Origin: Moringa oleifera
Lineage: Eukaryota > Streptophyta > Magnoliopsida > Brassicales > Moringaceae
DNA length: 64,000 nt
Assembly: GCA_021397835.1 (NCBI GenBank)
Contig: JAJFZO010000658.1
Span: 565,501 to 629,500 of the forward strand
Direction of reading: 5' to 3'
The notes beneath the pieces were generated by a model. The model saw only the letters and a list, made by a program, of their open reading frames with translations, was not told the DNA's origin and searched no databases. Shown piece after piece: positions 26,301 through 38,599 of this stretch (the stretch's first letter is position 1; every line of letters begins with the position of its first letter). The position numbers and the translations under genes are program-made.

Positions 26301-29300
26301 CATTTTTGTAGATGTGATTACCTCTAGCTCGATGAATTGAAGTTAGGTTTTCCTTGTGAAAACTGAAATACTGATTGTTTTTAATTTCTGTGGATCATAG
26401 TCGGCAACAGTAGTCTAGGGAACAATTGTCTGGCTCCTTTGTATACTTCATCTATAAACTGTGTGCTTGAAAGAGGGGACAGAAGTGAAGCTTTTTAGCA
26501 TAGAAGACTGAAGTGCAGATGTTTTGGTGCAAGAGGATGAGAATGTACCATAATACTGAGAAAAACATACTGATTGCTGTTTTGTCCTATAAAAGGCTGA
26601 TAGCTGTTTATTTTTCTTTCTGTTTTAATTACAAATACTCATATATTGCGGGATTTGCCATGTGTTAGAAATCTACTTCAAAATCTTCAAGTTGACTAGG
26701 CTAATAATATTATGTGTGGCTGTAACTTCTTCTACTTCAGAAAACGTCTCTCCTTTTTGTTTACTGAGGTGCTTTCTTTATGTTCATTTCTGCTCGTTCT
26801 TTCTCAGAGTTGTGTGCAAATGTGGGTTCTGTGGGCCTGAAAAGCAAGCACTAAGTGAGTGGGAACGACATACAGGTTCCAATGGAAGAAACTGGAGGAC
26901 AAGTGTTAGGGTGAAGCGTTCAATGCTACCACTGGAAGAATGGGTTTGTATTCTCTCTTCCAAATTTGTGCATGTAAATGATTAGTGCATGAAAATGAAT
27001 TGTTTGTGGGATTTATAACTTATGTTTGTAAAGCATGGGAGATATAATCATCTAATCAGAGAAGTCATTGTTTTAATTTGCTACTGGTACTTTCATTCAA
27101 TGAGGACTTTCTCTTGACAAATTAAATTGAAAGTTGTAAACATATATGACTACTATGATGATTGCAACTGTCAATATCAGCTCTTGACAGGTGCCTTTGG
27201 TCATTGGTATCATCTGGGAACAGATTTTTGTTGGGGACCTTATGTCTTGATTTGACATTTACCATAGGCTTTGGGGGCAGGGGGAAGAGCGAAAACATTA
27301 ATTTCCAAGTCATGAATTCTATATATAATAATGTGTCCTTTCTATTAAAAAATTAAAGTGATCTGATTAATATAAATTTTTCAAGGAAATATGTTCACTT
27401 CGTTCCATTCTCCCCTTTTATATGTTCTTCTCTTTTCATGACTGAGTAACAATTTCAGCGCTTTTAATTTTTGTTCACTTGTTTGACTTGCAGATGCTAC
27501 AGTTGGCAGAGTACCATGCAAATGCAAGTGTACCAACGAAACCTCCTAAAAGACCTTCTATAAAGGAGAGAAAGCGAAAGTTGCTTGCTTTTTTGCAAGG
27601 TGTTTTGCAGTTGATGATTATTGTCTCCTTTCCTACTTTAGACTTTGATTATGCTGATTTTCAATGTTACTGTTGCAGAGCATTATGAACCAGTTTATGC
27701 TAAGTGGACAACAGAACGATGTGCTGTTTGCAGATGGATTGAAGATTGGGACTATAACAAAATAGTCATCTGCAACAGGTATTATCTGTGGGACTCGATT
27801 TCTGCATAGAAATTCAGGTGAAAATCATATTGATCAAGGACCAGTAAATTCACTCACCTAATCAATTTGTGTCATGAAACTAGACTGGATAATATAGAAC
27901 TGTCTTTACTCAGATGAAATCTCTTATATTTGAAATAACATAGCTTCTGTTGTCCTAGAGAGAAGGTTTAACGTACTGTCTGATTACATATTGTTCCGAC
28001 TTTTCATGCTGCTTAATTCTTTGGTCTCACCTGTGAGATATCTTGTTTGCTCCAAGCTTTTGCTTTAAAGCCACATTTGTATGTGTTATGCTGAATGATG
28101 TGTGAGCAGTATATATGCCATTTTATCGTTACTCAGACATTTTGCTCATATATCTACTAGACAAGGGAATTCACTTTCCCGGAATATTTAACTTACTGTA
28201 TGAGTATTGGTCTTGTATTAATAATGTCACTGATTGAAAATTTTGGCAGCTGCCAAATAGCTGTTCATCAAGAATGCTATGGAGCAGGAGATGTTCGGGA
28301 TTTCACTACATGGGTTTGCAAAGCATGTGAAATGCCTGGTATTAGGCGGGAGTGTTGTCTTTGTCCTGTGAAAGGCACGTATTTCAGATAATGGAACTTT
28401 CAATTTGCAACTTTGTTCTTATCAAAAAGGGGGGGAAAAGGTTAGAACAAGTAGGAGTTCATAATCTTTTTATTTTGCCAGAAGTCATAACCTCCCTTCA
28501 GCTTTGGCATTGAACCAAATATCAGACAATATAATTACTTTTGATAGTGGAGTTAAATATATTGTCTCACTCATCCTCCCATAAAGGATGGTTTAGGAAC
28601 TCTGTGTGGTGCTCTGGATAGTTCGAATCCTTTTGTGTTTACATTTCATGATTTTCGTACCAGTGTTGTGATTGATTTCTTTTATATTTTTCAATACAAT
28701 TAGGAGGTGCTCTAAAGCCTACTGATGTTGAGACACTGTGGGTTCATGTTACATGCGCTTGGTTTCAACCTGAAGTCTCTTTTGCTAGTGATGAGAAGAT
28801 GGAACCTGCTCTTGGAATCTTGAGTATTCCATCAAATTCCTTTGTGAAGGTAAGATTTCCATTTTTTTCAGTGCTGCTTCCTTAAGTTTTCCGGATTTAA
28901 CTAGAATAGACATTGAAACCCATATGTTAACCTGGGGATATGGAGGGCAATCAAAAGGTGGGAGGAATTTAGACTTTGATTATGGTTTAAAGTAAGGAGG
29001 GGTTGTTCTGTTGGTTTCTAGTATGATATATGGTGTGGAGAGAAACCTTTAAAGGAAGAATTTTCGAGCATCTGCAACCTAGCCTTAAACAAGGCGGCTC
29101 GAATGAGTGACTACATGTCGTGTAGTGATGGTGTGAGATTTAACAGGGGGCACAAGATTGGGAGACGACTGCCATTGGAAGTTTCTTTGAGAAAATATAT
29201 GCTGCCAATATTGATAGGGAGGAATTGGATTCAGTTTTTTGGCAAGGAGACAGTTCGCCCGTGAGAGATTATTACAGGATTATCAACAACAACCAACTAC

Positions 29301-32300
29301 AGATTGAAAAACAGGTAATGCCATGAAAATAAATTGGGAGACTAGGGGTGTGTTTGATTGTGTTCTAGTTTTTTTGTTTTCAAAAACTTTTTTAAAAATA
29401 ATCTTAAAGAGTTGTTTTTGAGAAAAAAGAAAGAAAAAAAACCTGTTTGATAATATTATTTTAGATACTGTTTGTTAGAGTTTTTTGGATTGATTAATAA
29501 TTACAATAGTGCCATTAATGAAAATGTATTCTTCGTGTTTTAGTTGTTTTAAAAATTGAAAGTTGCAAAACAGAACAAAAACAACCTTGAGATGTTCTCC
29601 ATTTTTTGTTTTAATAACTGAAAAACAAAAATTGTTTTTAGAATCAATTTTTACAAAGTAGTTTTATCAGAAAAAAATTTGTTCTTTTGTTTTTTTAAAA
29701 AAAAAAAAAAAAAAAACTGTTTTTGAGAATAGAAATCATATAGGCCCTAGAGTTCCTAAGGTCGTTTTCTTTGTATGGGAAGCAACATGGGTAAAATGCT
29801 AACTGTTGATAACTCTCAGAAGAAGGGGAAGATTATGGTTAATGGATGCTTCTTTTGTAAAGAACGAGCATAATCGGTAAATCACATTTTGCTGTGGTGT
29901 AATTGGTCTAGGCAGATATGGGAGAGTGTCTGAGCACTCATGGCTTATAACTGGATGGTGATTGCTTAAGTGGCGGCTGAACAATGTGCATGGGGAGGGC
30001 TATGCATGAAAAAAGTTAGGAGGAAAGTTGTATCAATGGTTACACCTTTGATTTGGACAATGTGGAATGAGAGAAATAGGAGGGCGGTTTTTGAGGGGAC
30101 GGAAACTCCTTTCTTTTTGTTTAGAAATAGATGGATTAGGTTGTTAAAAGTTTGGGTCACAGGGGAGGATTTTGTAAATGGGAAGGAACTTGAGGATTTC
30201 ATAGAATTCCTTATGTCTGCATGGTGTTATTATACAAGTAAATGGGGGGCACGCCGTTGGTGCTATTTATGGACTAATAGAGTTGTACATGTTTCTGATT
30301 AAAAAAAAGAAAAAAAAAACCCATTTGTAGAAATCTGTAATGCACATTATCATCAGTGATCTGCATGTTTTGTCCTTTTTCTTATCCATACTAACTGTTT
30401 ATGACTTCTGAGATGGTTTCTATTTACGTGAATTATTGGGCACTGCAATGTAAAATTTGCTTGATTACATGACCTCAGATATGTGTGATCTGTAATCAAA
30501 TTCATGGTTCCTGCACTCAATGTTGCAAGTGTTCTACATATTACCATGCAATGTGTGCATCAAAGGCTGGGTATCGCATGGAGGTAAACTATTTGTTCGT
30601 TCTCTTCTTATGCACATATGAGATTATATTTTATAATTCTTGAGAGTAGCTGACTCCTATAATTCTATTCTAGAATATTTTTGATTGAGCACAATAATTC
30701 TATTCTAGAATATACGAGTACTGAAACTTCTCTCGGGTTGTGAAATTGACAAATGGAGTTTTTCTTTCTGAAATCAGTATTTTATAGGTATCTTCTTGTC
30801 AGGTGAAGGCCAATATGGAAACAAAACTTATCTACTAACAATAGGATCTCATGTTCTGTGATCACAATCCCTTCTCCTGAAGGTCTTGAAATAACTAGGA
30901 TATACTTGTCTCTATAAAGGATAAGAAATCATTGCTAAAATCTGTGCCAGCAACATCTTATACAGCAAAGGGGGAGCAAGAAAGATGATTAGACTAGTCA
31001 AAGTGACTGGGAATTGCATGGCAGCAAACTGAAGATTCTTTGCTACCTGGTTCAAAAATTGTTTTGTTTTGTTTTGAGGCAAAGATGAGTCTGGGGATGC
31101 GTGTATGTTAGGTTATATTACAATTTACTCTAAGATGTCAACAAAATGGTAAAATTTCAACTGAAATATTATTTAAATTTTTAATTTTAATCTACTTTTC
31201 TCTGACCTGGCGCTATACATCTGTTTTCTTTCTCTTTTTTTTTCTTTGTTAAAAAAACATTCTGTGCGATTGCTCTCATGTTATCTCAATTCATTTTCTG
31301 ATCTTCGTGTCAATATCTCATTGCATCTCTTATGCTGTTGGCTCATAGTTACACTGCTTGGAGAAGAATGGTAGACAAATTACCAAAATGCTGTCATATT
31401 GTGCTTATCACAGGTTTCTTATCCGTTCTGCTGTCTCACTCTTTTTATGGTACCTCAGTTTAGTTTTTCCCTTCATTTTCTTTTCTTTTTTGAGTGTAGG
31501 GCTCCAAGTCCTGATGCTGCCTTAATTATACAGACTCCTCTTGGAGTCTTTTCTGGCAAAAGCGCTGCTCAAAACAAGAAAAGGACTGGTTCAAGGCTGA
31601 TTTCATCAAACAGAACACAAGAGATCCCTATGGCAGAAACAACAGAGTCTGAGCCATTCTCTGCTGCTAGGTGTCGAGATTTGAGCGAATTTAACAGTAA
31701 CAAGAAGGTATCTTACACGAGCTTTGAAATGTCCATCTTTTGTTGACTAGTTTTGGATTTTAGTGGGAGTTTAGGGATTGCAAGCCACAATAGTTCCAGA
31801 GATGTTTCCAGGTTAAATATAAGTTGAAAGAATGAAATTAGACTAATGAGGGAATGGAAAGAATCAATCCTTCCATAGCATTTCTTAGAACACACTTCAT
31901 GTGCCAAAAGGGAGAAGAACTACAAGAGGCATTAAAGGTGCATATCAATTTGGAATGGTTTATTGCATTGAAGATAGTTTAAATGTCATTCTTGAGGTGC
32001 TGAATTTAATTATTACTGTATCCTTTCTTATTACTCTATCACATTTGCACCTGAAGCAGCAAGAAATGATGTTTTGATTATAATGATTGTTGAATGAGCT
32101 CGCTATTGTTTCTTGAGGTATATTTAAGTTACAGTGAACACTATATGGCTTAATTATTTTCAAAAGAAATGGTTACAGAATTGCGGGATGGTAGAAGATT
32201 TTGTTAAACTGATTAGAAAGGCAGACTTTTTACTTTCTGATGAAAATGAATGAATTTGTAATATGGACATGACATCCAAACATAGTTCACTGTTGATTTC

Positions 32301-35300
32301 AGTTCAGGCTAGTTGAGTTTTATTTATTTATTTATTTTTGGTTCACTTTTGGTAGAATTTTTTAAAAGCAAAAGATCATCTTGATTTGGGTTGGAAGTGG
32401 AAAAACCAACCAAAACTGATCTGAACCAAATACATCAATAATTTTGAATTAGATTAAGAATTGAACTCACCTAATCATGTCTTGCTATAAATAGGAAAAC
32501 ATAAATCTCATTCTCCATTTTTTTTTCTTTTCCTCCTTTCTATCTTATGGCTTTTCTAATCCTTTTCCATTAAACCTCCTCACATCTCAAAAAGTAAGTT
32601 TCTCTTTTCTTAGATGTGAATTTAACTTGTAGTAATTTAGTTTTTTACCATGTTATATGTTAAATTATATAGTTTCACTGAATTTTAAAAAATCACATAT
32701 TTTTGGATAATTACTTAGCATTTAGATTGACGTTTTAGAGAATTTCTTATTTTAGCTTAAACCCATTCACATTCTAATTTGCTTTCTTTAAAATATAAGA
32801 CACATTCTTGAACATTTATTGTAACTAAAGGGTTGATTATTTTGATTATTTTTCCTGCAGATATGATTGTAGAAAGGTATTTATTAGAATATTATCATTA
32901 TAATTCTTCCTTCATTGGAAAAATGAGTTGATTATAAGCAATTCTTGATGCATTTCGTACAATTTTTATTGTTTTTCTTTTTTCATTAAAAATGAAAAGT
33001 GATTCTAAAAATGAATCGAACTAAACTAACTTTAGTTTGTCTTGGTTCAGTTCTCTCTAATGGTTAAATTTGGTTCATAAAGTTTCCATGTTTTGTTCAG
33101 TTTGTTCTCCAAACCAAATTGAACTTACCTGTAATCACCTCTCCTAAGGGGTATCAAAGAAACTTGGTAGGTCAATTCCTTATGAGACTCGTCTTAATAG
33201 GATGAAAATGAGGATACCCAACCAAATACAAGGTTAGGTACAAGGGTTCTTTTAAGTAGAGATAAAGGTTGTATTCATCTCCTATCCCCATCTTTGTCAT
33301 CGTCACCACATAATTTTTTAGGTAAATATTCCAAAAAACTTTAAAGTATTCCTCTAGTGTCGAATCAAATCACGATCTTTAAAATGTATCGAAACAAACC
33401 CCGAACATACATACCGAACCAAATTAAACCCTCGTTATCAAAAAATCCACTCTATTAACGGTAGTTATTATTTAATGAAGAGCAAAATCGGATTTTTCAA
33501 ATTAAATTGATCAAATCGGTCATTTTCTCTTCTTCTTCAAACTTATTTTCTCTCTTCCTCTTTTTTCCACTCTTCATTTATCGGTGTACGGGTGATTGGT
33601 CAGAGTCTGCCATCACGATAATAGCAACGGCAACATCTTCTGCTTGTATGTTTGGCAGAGGAAGCTCGAGGCAAACTAGGAATACCTAGGTGATTCTCAA
33701 TTCCGATTGTTGTCAGTTTTCTCCTCCTTCTCCTCCTCCATCTCTCTTTGAACATCATCACTATTTTCGTCTCCTCAACCTTGGGTGATTTAGCCACTCA
33801 AACAAAATCCTTATTGATGCCATTGTTATTTGTCTCAGTGCTTCCCTTCTGATTCAAAAGTGTTCAAGTCAATTGGCATTCTCATTTGCCAATTTGAATT
33901 TCTCTCTTCGTTGCTAGGCTAACAACAAATGCAATGAAGATAGAGAGGAAAGAGCCAACATTTTTTGCTCTCTTCATCATTTTCTTCTCTTTTGGGCTTT
34001 TCTCCTTTTCCTTATTGGAATTGCCTTGATCATCTGAACAAAACATGGATCATACTTGAGTCCCTTCTTTTCTTCATTTTGTGGTTCTTTTGAATCCTCT
34101 TGGTTACCTCATGAATTGGTTGGAATATTTTAGTTAATTTGAAAATTTAATTAGTACAAGGAAACCAAATTAATGAATTAATTTTGATTAGGGTAAATTC
34201 TTGAGAAGGCAAAAGTTGAACTTGAGAAATGAATAAATAAAGGAGACAATGCATTCTTCAATGACGGTTTTCTCTTTAAAAAGAGAGTCAAAAGCAAGTG
34301 AACCCATTTTTTGATTTTTTTGGAAAAAGATGAATTGGCAAAAGGCGATAATGGATCTTTATTAATGTTCATTTCTAACGACATTAGGAGTTCGGATTTG
34401 TTTCGTTAATTATCAGAAGATTAGGATTCGCTTTGTCACGTTTTAAATAATGGGATTTGGTTGCTAGACTGAGACATATTTTTAGGATTTTTGGAACCAT
34501 TTACCCCAATTTTTTTCTATATATATAATAAGGCATAAGCTCAAACTGCATAACCAAGCCCAAATTACATTTCCAAACATAAATCTGAAACACATTCAAT
34601 TATTCCAATTCCAAACATAAATTCGAAACACATTCAATTATAATTAAGCCCATTCCATAATAAACCAAACTTTCACCCAACGGATTGTCTCAATGGTCTT
34701 AGGTGAATGTCGGATGAGCTACACCACTTAGACGTTCTTGGTTCGATTCATGCTCCGGATTAGACTTGTGTTGTCTACGGATTAGTCTTGTGTGGTTAGG
34801 CAGCACTCTCCGGGTTTCAAGGAAAGAGATGGGTACACGTGGCCCTATTTCAAAGAAGTCTCTTGGCTATTAGACAAATCATAATGAACCAAAATTTCCT
34901 AAATTACATATAACAAAATACACAAAAAATTTGATGTAATATATGAAGAATGTATATTAGAACGTTTTGGATTTTATATCTCGATGAATTTGTGTTGTTA
35001 TGTGCTCTTGTTTATATACATATATACTATTGTTTTATGTTGTATCCTTCTTGAATTTGTTTAAATTTCACATGTTTAAAAGGCATCAAATATATTGCAT
35101 TATTGTATAGGGAGTTTTATTAACAGATATGTAGAGCGGGGACGGGGAATTCCCTTTAACTATCTAATTGGGTATGTGGGGGTTGAGACAGGAATCTCTA
35201 TTTAGCTATTTAAACGGGTAAATAAGGTAGGGACGACGATTTTATTCCCAAACAAAGTTTTGCCGTACTTATTCTCACTTTTGTTAAACAAAAAATGGGA

Positions 35301-37512
35301 TGGGACAGGGGTTAATTTCATAAGTGGGAGAGGAATGGGGAGGCATCCTTGCTTCGCTCCACCCCGTTTGCATCCCTAGTAACACCTATGTATGGTTATC
35401 TTTGAAAAGAGTAATTTAATCTCAATAAAATTTGATATCAATCTTACTATTTTTGAATGGAAATTAGCTTCTATTTAAATTTTGCATCCAAGACTTTAAC
35501 GAGGGCAAGAAAATGTGGTCTCCATCTAAGATTTTGTGTTAAGTGGATATTTATTGTCTTTGGTGGTAAATGGCTGTACCATAATGATAGATTGATGGCT
35601 GAAGTGGAGATCCATAATTTGGTGGCATACGTTGGAGCATACCACTTCAATATGTATGGTGCACCAGGCTTATTGAACTGATGGATTACGGTCAAGCTGT
35701 TTACTCTTTTGTCTTTCCAGTCATCCACCTGTGGTTCATGTTTCTGCAATAGTCATGAGTTGCTTGCTGCTTTTCTTATTATTTAGCGAAACATAATGCT
35801 TCTCTACTCCTTTAGAGACCATTTTTCAATGATATATATGTTTTCAATGAGGTATGCCTATTTATATTCTGCATCTTTGTTTCTTTTCCCGCTTTGGTAG
35901 AGATCAGAAGAAGCCATTGCCCATCGAGTGATGGGAAATTGCCATCATCCTTTAGATGCCATACAGTGTTTGAATGCATTCCAGGTAAACTTTTTCTCCC
36001 TTCTACGCATGATGTAGTTATCCTTTTCATTCCCTTGAACTCTATCAAGAGAAATGATCTGGTGTTAAATGTTGGTTTCTTTGGCTTTAACAGGTGGTAG
36101 AAGAGCCTAAGAGCTTTTCTTCTTTCAAGGAACGGCTTTACTACCTACAGGCAAGTTTTCAACCTCATTTTCTTCAAGAAATTGTTGTACATTTTGGTTG
36201 TCTTTCCAACTATTTCATGTTGTACATGTGATTGCAGAAAACTGAAATGGATCGAGTTTGTTTTGGTCGATCTGGAATACATGGGTGGGGACTCTTTGCA
36301 CGTAGAAATATTCAAGAAGGAGAAATGGTATGCACACCAATGTTCATGCTGTAGCTAGTGGCTGAGAATATTAGTTTCCTGTTAGTTCACACTTATTTAG
36401 TTATTTGACAGTTAATTTGCAGGTTTGAGAATTTATTGTCTGGTATAGTTTTCTTCTAGATTTTATGAAGACAATGGACTAGATTTGTTGTTGTGCAAAA
36501 GCATTGGAAGCAATTGATAGTACCTTTGGAAGTGATGCAAGCTATAATAAAGAGAAACCAGGGATTCCTAGTTTTGAAGTTGTCCCTTATTGAACAAATT
36601 TATTTTGTCAAGTGTAATGTTGGGCAGCTTGAATACTTGGGAAATGCATTTGCCGAAAAAGTCTGTTTCTTAGCAGGATGCCTGAACAATCTTATTATTT
36701 CACAAATATACATGTAGGTTATGTGTTAGAATGATCAGAATATTAACATATGGGTGTTTCTTCTCTAGTCAAAGATAGGATTTTTCATTAGATAAGAAAA
36801 TGATTTTTTCTTCAGGTTCTAGAATACCGGGGGGAACAGGTAAGGCGCAGTGTTGCAGATCTAAGGGAGGCATGCTACCGATTAGAAGGGAAAGACTGCT
36901 ATGTAAGTTTCCTCTCTCTCTCTCTCTCACTAAATCATTTGTTCATTTTTTTTTTCCCCCTTGAGAGGTTGATTGTGGTGGAATTTTATTTTGCAGCTGT
37001 TCAAGATCAGTGAAGAAGTAGTGGTAGATGCTACCAATAAAGGGAACATTGCACGGTTGATTAACCATTCGGTAAGCATGATACATGGTTGTGGCTTTAA
37101 GAAATATAGTTCCGGATGAAATGAACTGGATTTTCTCTGTGCTAGAGTTTAAAAGTACTTGTATTGTCAAATGACATGGTCAAATTGTTTGACCTATTAA
37201 TGGCTCATCATGCATATCCGTAATCTTTAATGCAGTGCATGCCAAACTGCTATGCAAGGATCATGAGTGTAGGTGATGATGAGAGTCGGATAGTCCTTAT
37301 TGCAAAGACTAATGTATCCGCTGGTGACGAGCTAACGTACTATCTCTTTTGCACTGTGTCTTTCTTAGGGATTTATGATTTCAGTTATTAATTGTTTTCT
37401 AATACCTCTTGGCACTGGCAGGTATGATTACTTGTTTGACCCAGATGAGCCTGACGAATCCAAAGTCCCCTGTTTATGTAAAGCCCCAAACTGCAGGAAA
37501 TTCATGAATTAG
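23305..37512 (+). CDS. ATX5: Trithorax-like histone H3K4 methyltransferase, ATX3/4/5 class
   Basis: The CDS has 23 exons: 23305-24249, 24362-24417, 24498-24708, 25131-25259, 25380-25448, 25554-25622, 25721-25812, 25982-26074, 26808-26943, 27494-27599, 27679-27778, 28250-28374, 28704-28849, 30479-30583, 31349-31413, 31500-31707, 35901-35984, 36094-36150, 36238-36327, 36816-36902, 36997-37071, 37236-37336 and 37422-37512. The product is 1079 aa. A PWWP domain ([18 protein letters not shown]) lies at about 257-345. PHD1 lies at about 455-505, PHD2 from C650 and an extended PHD at about 704-820. The SET domain spans about 936-1056, with RLINHSC at 1011-1017 and DELTYDY near 1047-1053. The post-SET CxCx4C is at 1067-1074. 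FYRN/FYRC domains, typical of ATX1/2, were not seen. The family methylates H3K4 in the nucleus. The class is firm; the choice of ATX5 over ATX3 or ATX4 rests on synteny. Three introns (after exons 3, 12 and 18) begin with GC. Confidence 0.95.
28940..30320 (+). mobile_element. 5'-truncated LINE 3' end inside ATX intron 13
   Basis: Between exons 13 and 14 of the methyltransferase gene lies the 3' part of an L1-type LINE in the same orientation as the gene. Readable pieces are [15 protein letters not shown] near 29046, [17 protein letters not shown] from about 29754, CFFCK near 29850, the zf-RVT-like stretch to about 29940, and [18 protein letters not shown] near 30046-30100. It ends at an A-rich tail at 30301-30320. 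The 5' boundary is approximate, and I did not find a target-site duplication. The insertion is decayed and the host splice sites are intact, so it is probably harmless. Confidence 0.85.
29345..29752. mobile_element. Probable small non-autonomous element nested in the intronic LINE
   Basis: About 400 bp of T- and A-run-rich DNA, unlike a LINE, interrupts the LINE reading frame just before VPKVVFF. The flanks read continuously as LINE protein once it is left out. The ends begin CTAGGGG and finish GGCCCTAG, so the outer bases form a short inverted repeat. Internal runs such as GTTTTTGAGAA and poly-A are partly complementary. This suggests a MITE-like DNA element that landed after the LINE. Superfamily and exact ends are not established. 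Confidence 0.45.
31708..35900. other. ATX intron 16, repeat-rich (4.2 kb)
   Basis: This is the longest ATX intron. Coding search shows nothing joined to the gene. Several stretches look repetitive: 32990-33430 has scattered GAACCAAA/CAAACCGAA-type motifs, and 35130-35393 is rich in GGGGA/GGGAC and ends at CCCCGTTTGCATCCCTAG. The reverse complement of that last motif (CTAGGGATGCAAACGGGG) resembles termini of hAT-like plant repeats, but I could not find the partner end. A SINE-like unit is listed separately. Exon 17 follows at a normal AG acceptor. Confidence 0.5.
34678..34862 (+). mobile_element. tRNA-derived SINE-like element in ATX intron 16
   Basis: The left part carries an A-box-like segment (GTCTCAATGG at about 34686-34695) and, about 45 bases on, a B-box-like GGTTCGATTCA at 34740-34750. 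The latter matches the Pol III consensus GGTTCGANNCC at 10 of 11 positions. A tRNA-unrelated body follows to about 34862. This layout is that of plant SINEs. Ends, tail and target-site duplication are not resolved. A tRNA gene is rejected because no cloverleaf pairs. Confidence 0.5.
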
Positions 37513-38599
37513 GATACATATACAGCACAGCCATTGTTTCTCCGCAAGGAAAACTAACCCCATACCCAATGACTGTGGGATATTACAGTTTCTGAATTTT
37601 TGTTTTTTGTCAGAAAGGAAAACGGTATTTTATCTTTTCGGTTTTACTTTCTTTTGACAGTTGTGATGCTTAATAAGGACCATATCCTTTTAGCTTACAG
37701 GTAGTTGTGAATATTTGTTGGAATTTTCATCATCATAATGATAATGAAGTTGCCCATTTTCATTCCAAATCTGCTTCTTACAGAAATAAATTTTATGTAT
37801 TTAGCTTTGCAGGACATGAGATCATTGTCATTTGGAGAGATTTTATTTGAATGCTGTAGATGTATAAGGAGCTTGTAATGAATGACCTGAATGTCACTTG
37901 AACTTCCTGTGTGGGCTAGTTATGTGTATCTGAATCCAGAACGTTGAGAAGTCCTGATTTATTTTGTCCGCGCCTGTCTCATCTCGCAGGTTCAGTATGC
38001 CATTGCTTATTAGTTATGTACTAAGAGTGTCAAATTTAGCACAATTTGGGTGTCCTAAATTGTAAGTGAATCAGTTGATTGGTGCAGTGTTTTATTAGTT
38101 TTTCTGCAGAGGTAGAAATTGATAAATAATCCATGGCCAAAAAGGTTGATATCTAGCTCATCTCCATGAATTAATTAATTATCCTTAAAATCACCTCTCA
38201 AATAATAAAAGATAGATGAGATAAATGCATGTAAATTTTCCAAGGTTTACTGTATTCATATTTTACCTTGTCAAATTTCTCATCAGTTGGAACCCCTAAA
38301 AATAACTAAAACTAACACTTTTAACTTTGTTTTAGTACTTATTTGTATTTGGAGGTAAAAATACTTTTGGTTTGGATTCAGTAAGAATTTGGCCATTTGT
38401 GTGATTGGTAGTCAGGCAATTTTCTGGTGGCTTATTTCCATCTGGTTCCTATTGAAACTTAATGTGATGTACAATGCAGACTGCACCAAGATTAAACCCA
38501 TATTAGCATAAGTAAATAGTCAAATCACATGTATGCTCTAAAATTTAAAGAAAAAATTTACAAACAGGTAGAGATACTAAGCTCTCTCCCTCAGCCTCC
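37513..38599. other. ATX 3' UTR and downstream flank
   Basis: This is AT-rich, non-coding DNA following the ATX stop codon. The first 300-400 bases are probably the 3' UTR. Nothing else was recognised before the minus-strand LINE begins at about 38600. Confidence 0.5.

Noticed and set aside
34686..34760. Possible tRNA gene (A and B boxes)
   Set aside because: Box-like motifs are present, but no acceptor stem or anticodon arm pairs; SINE is the better reading.
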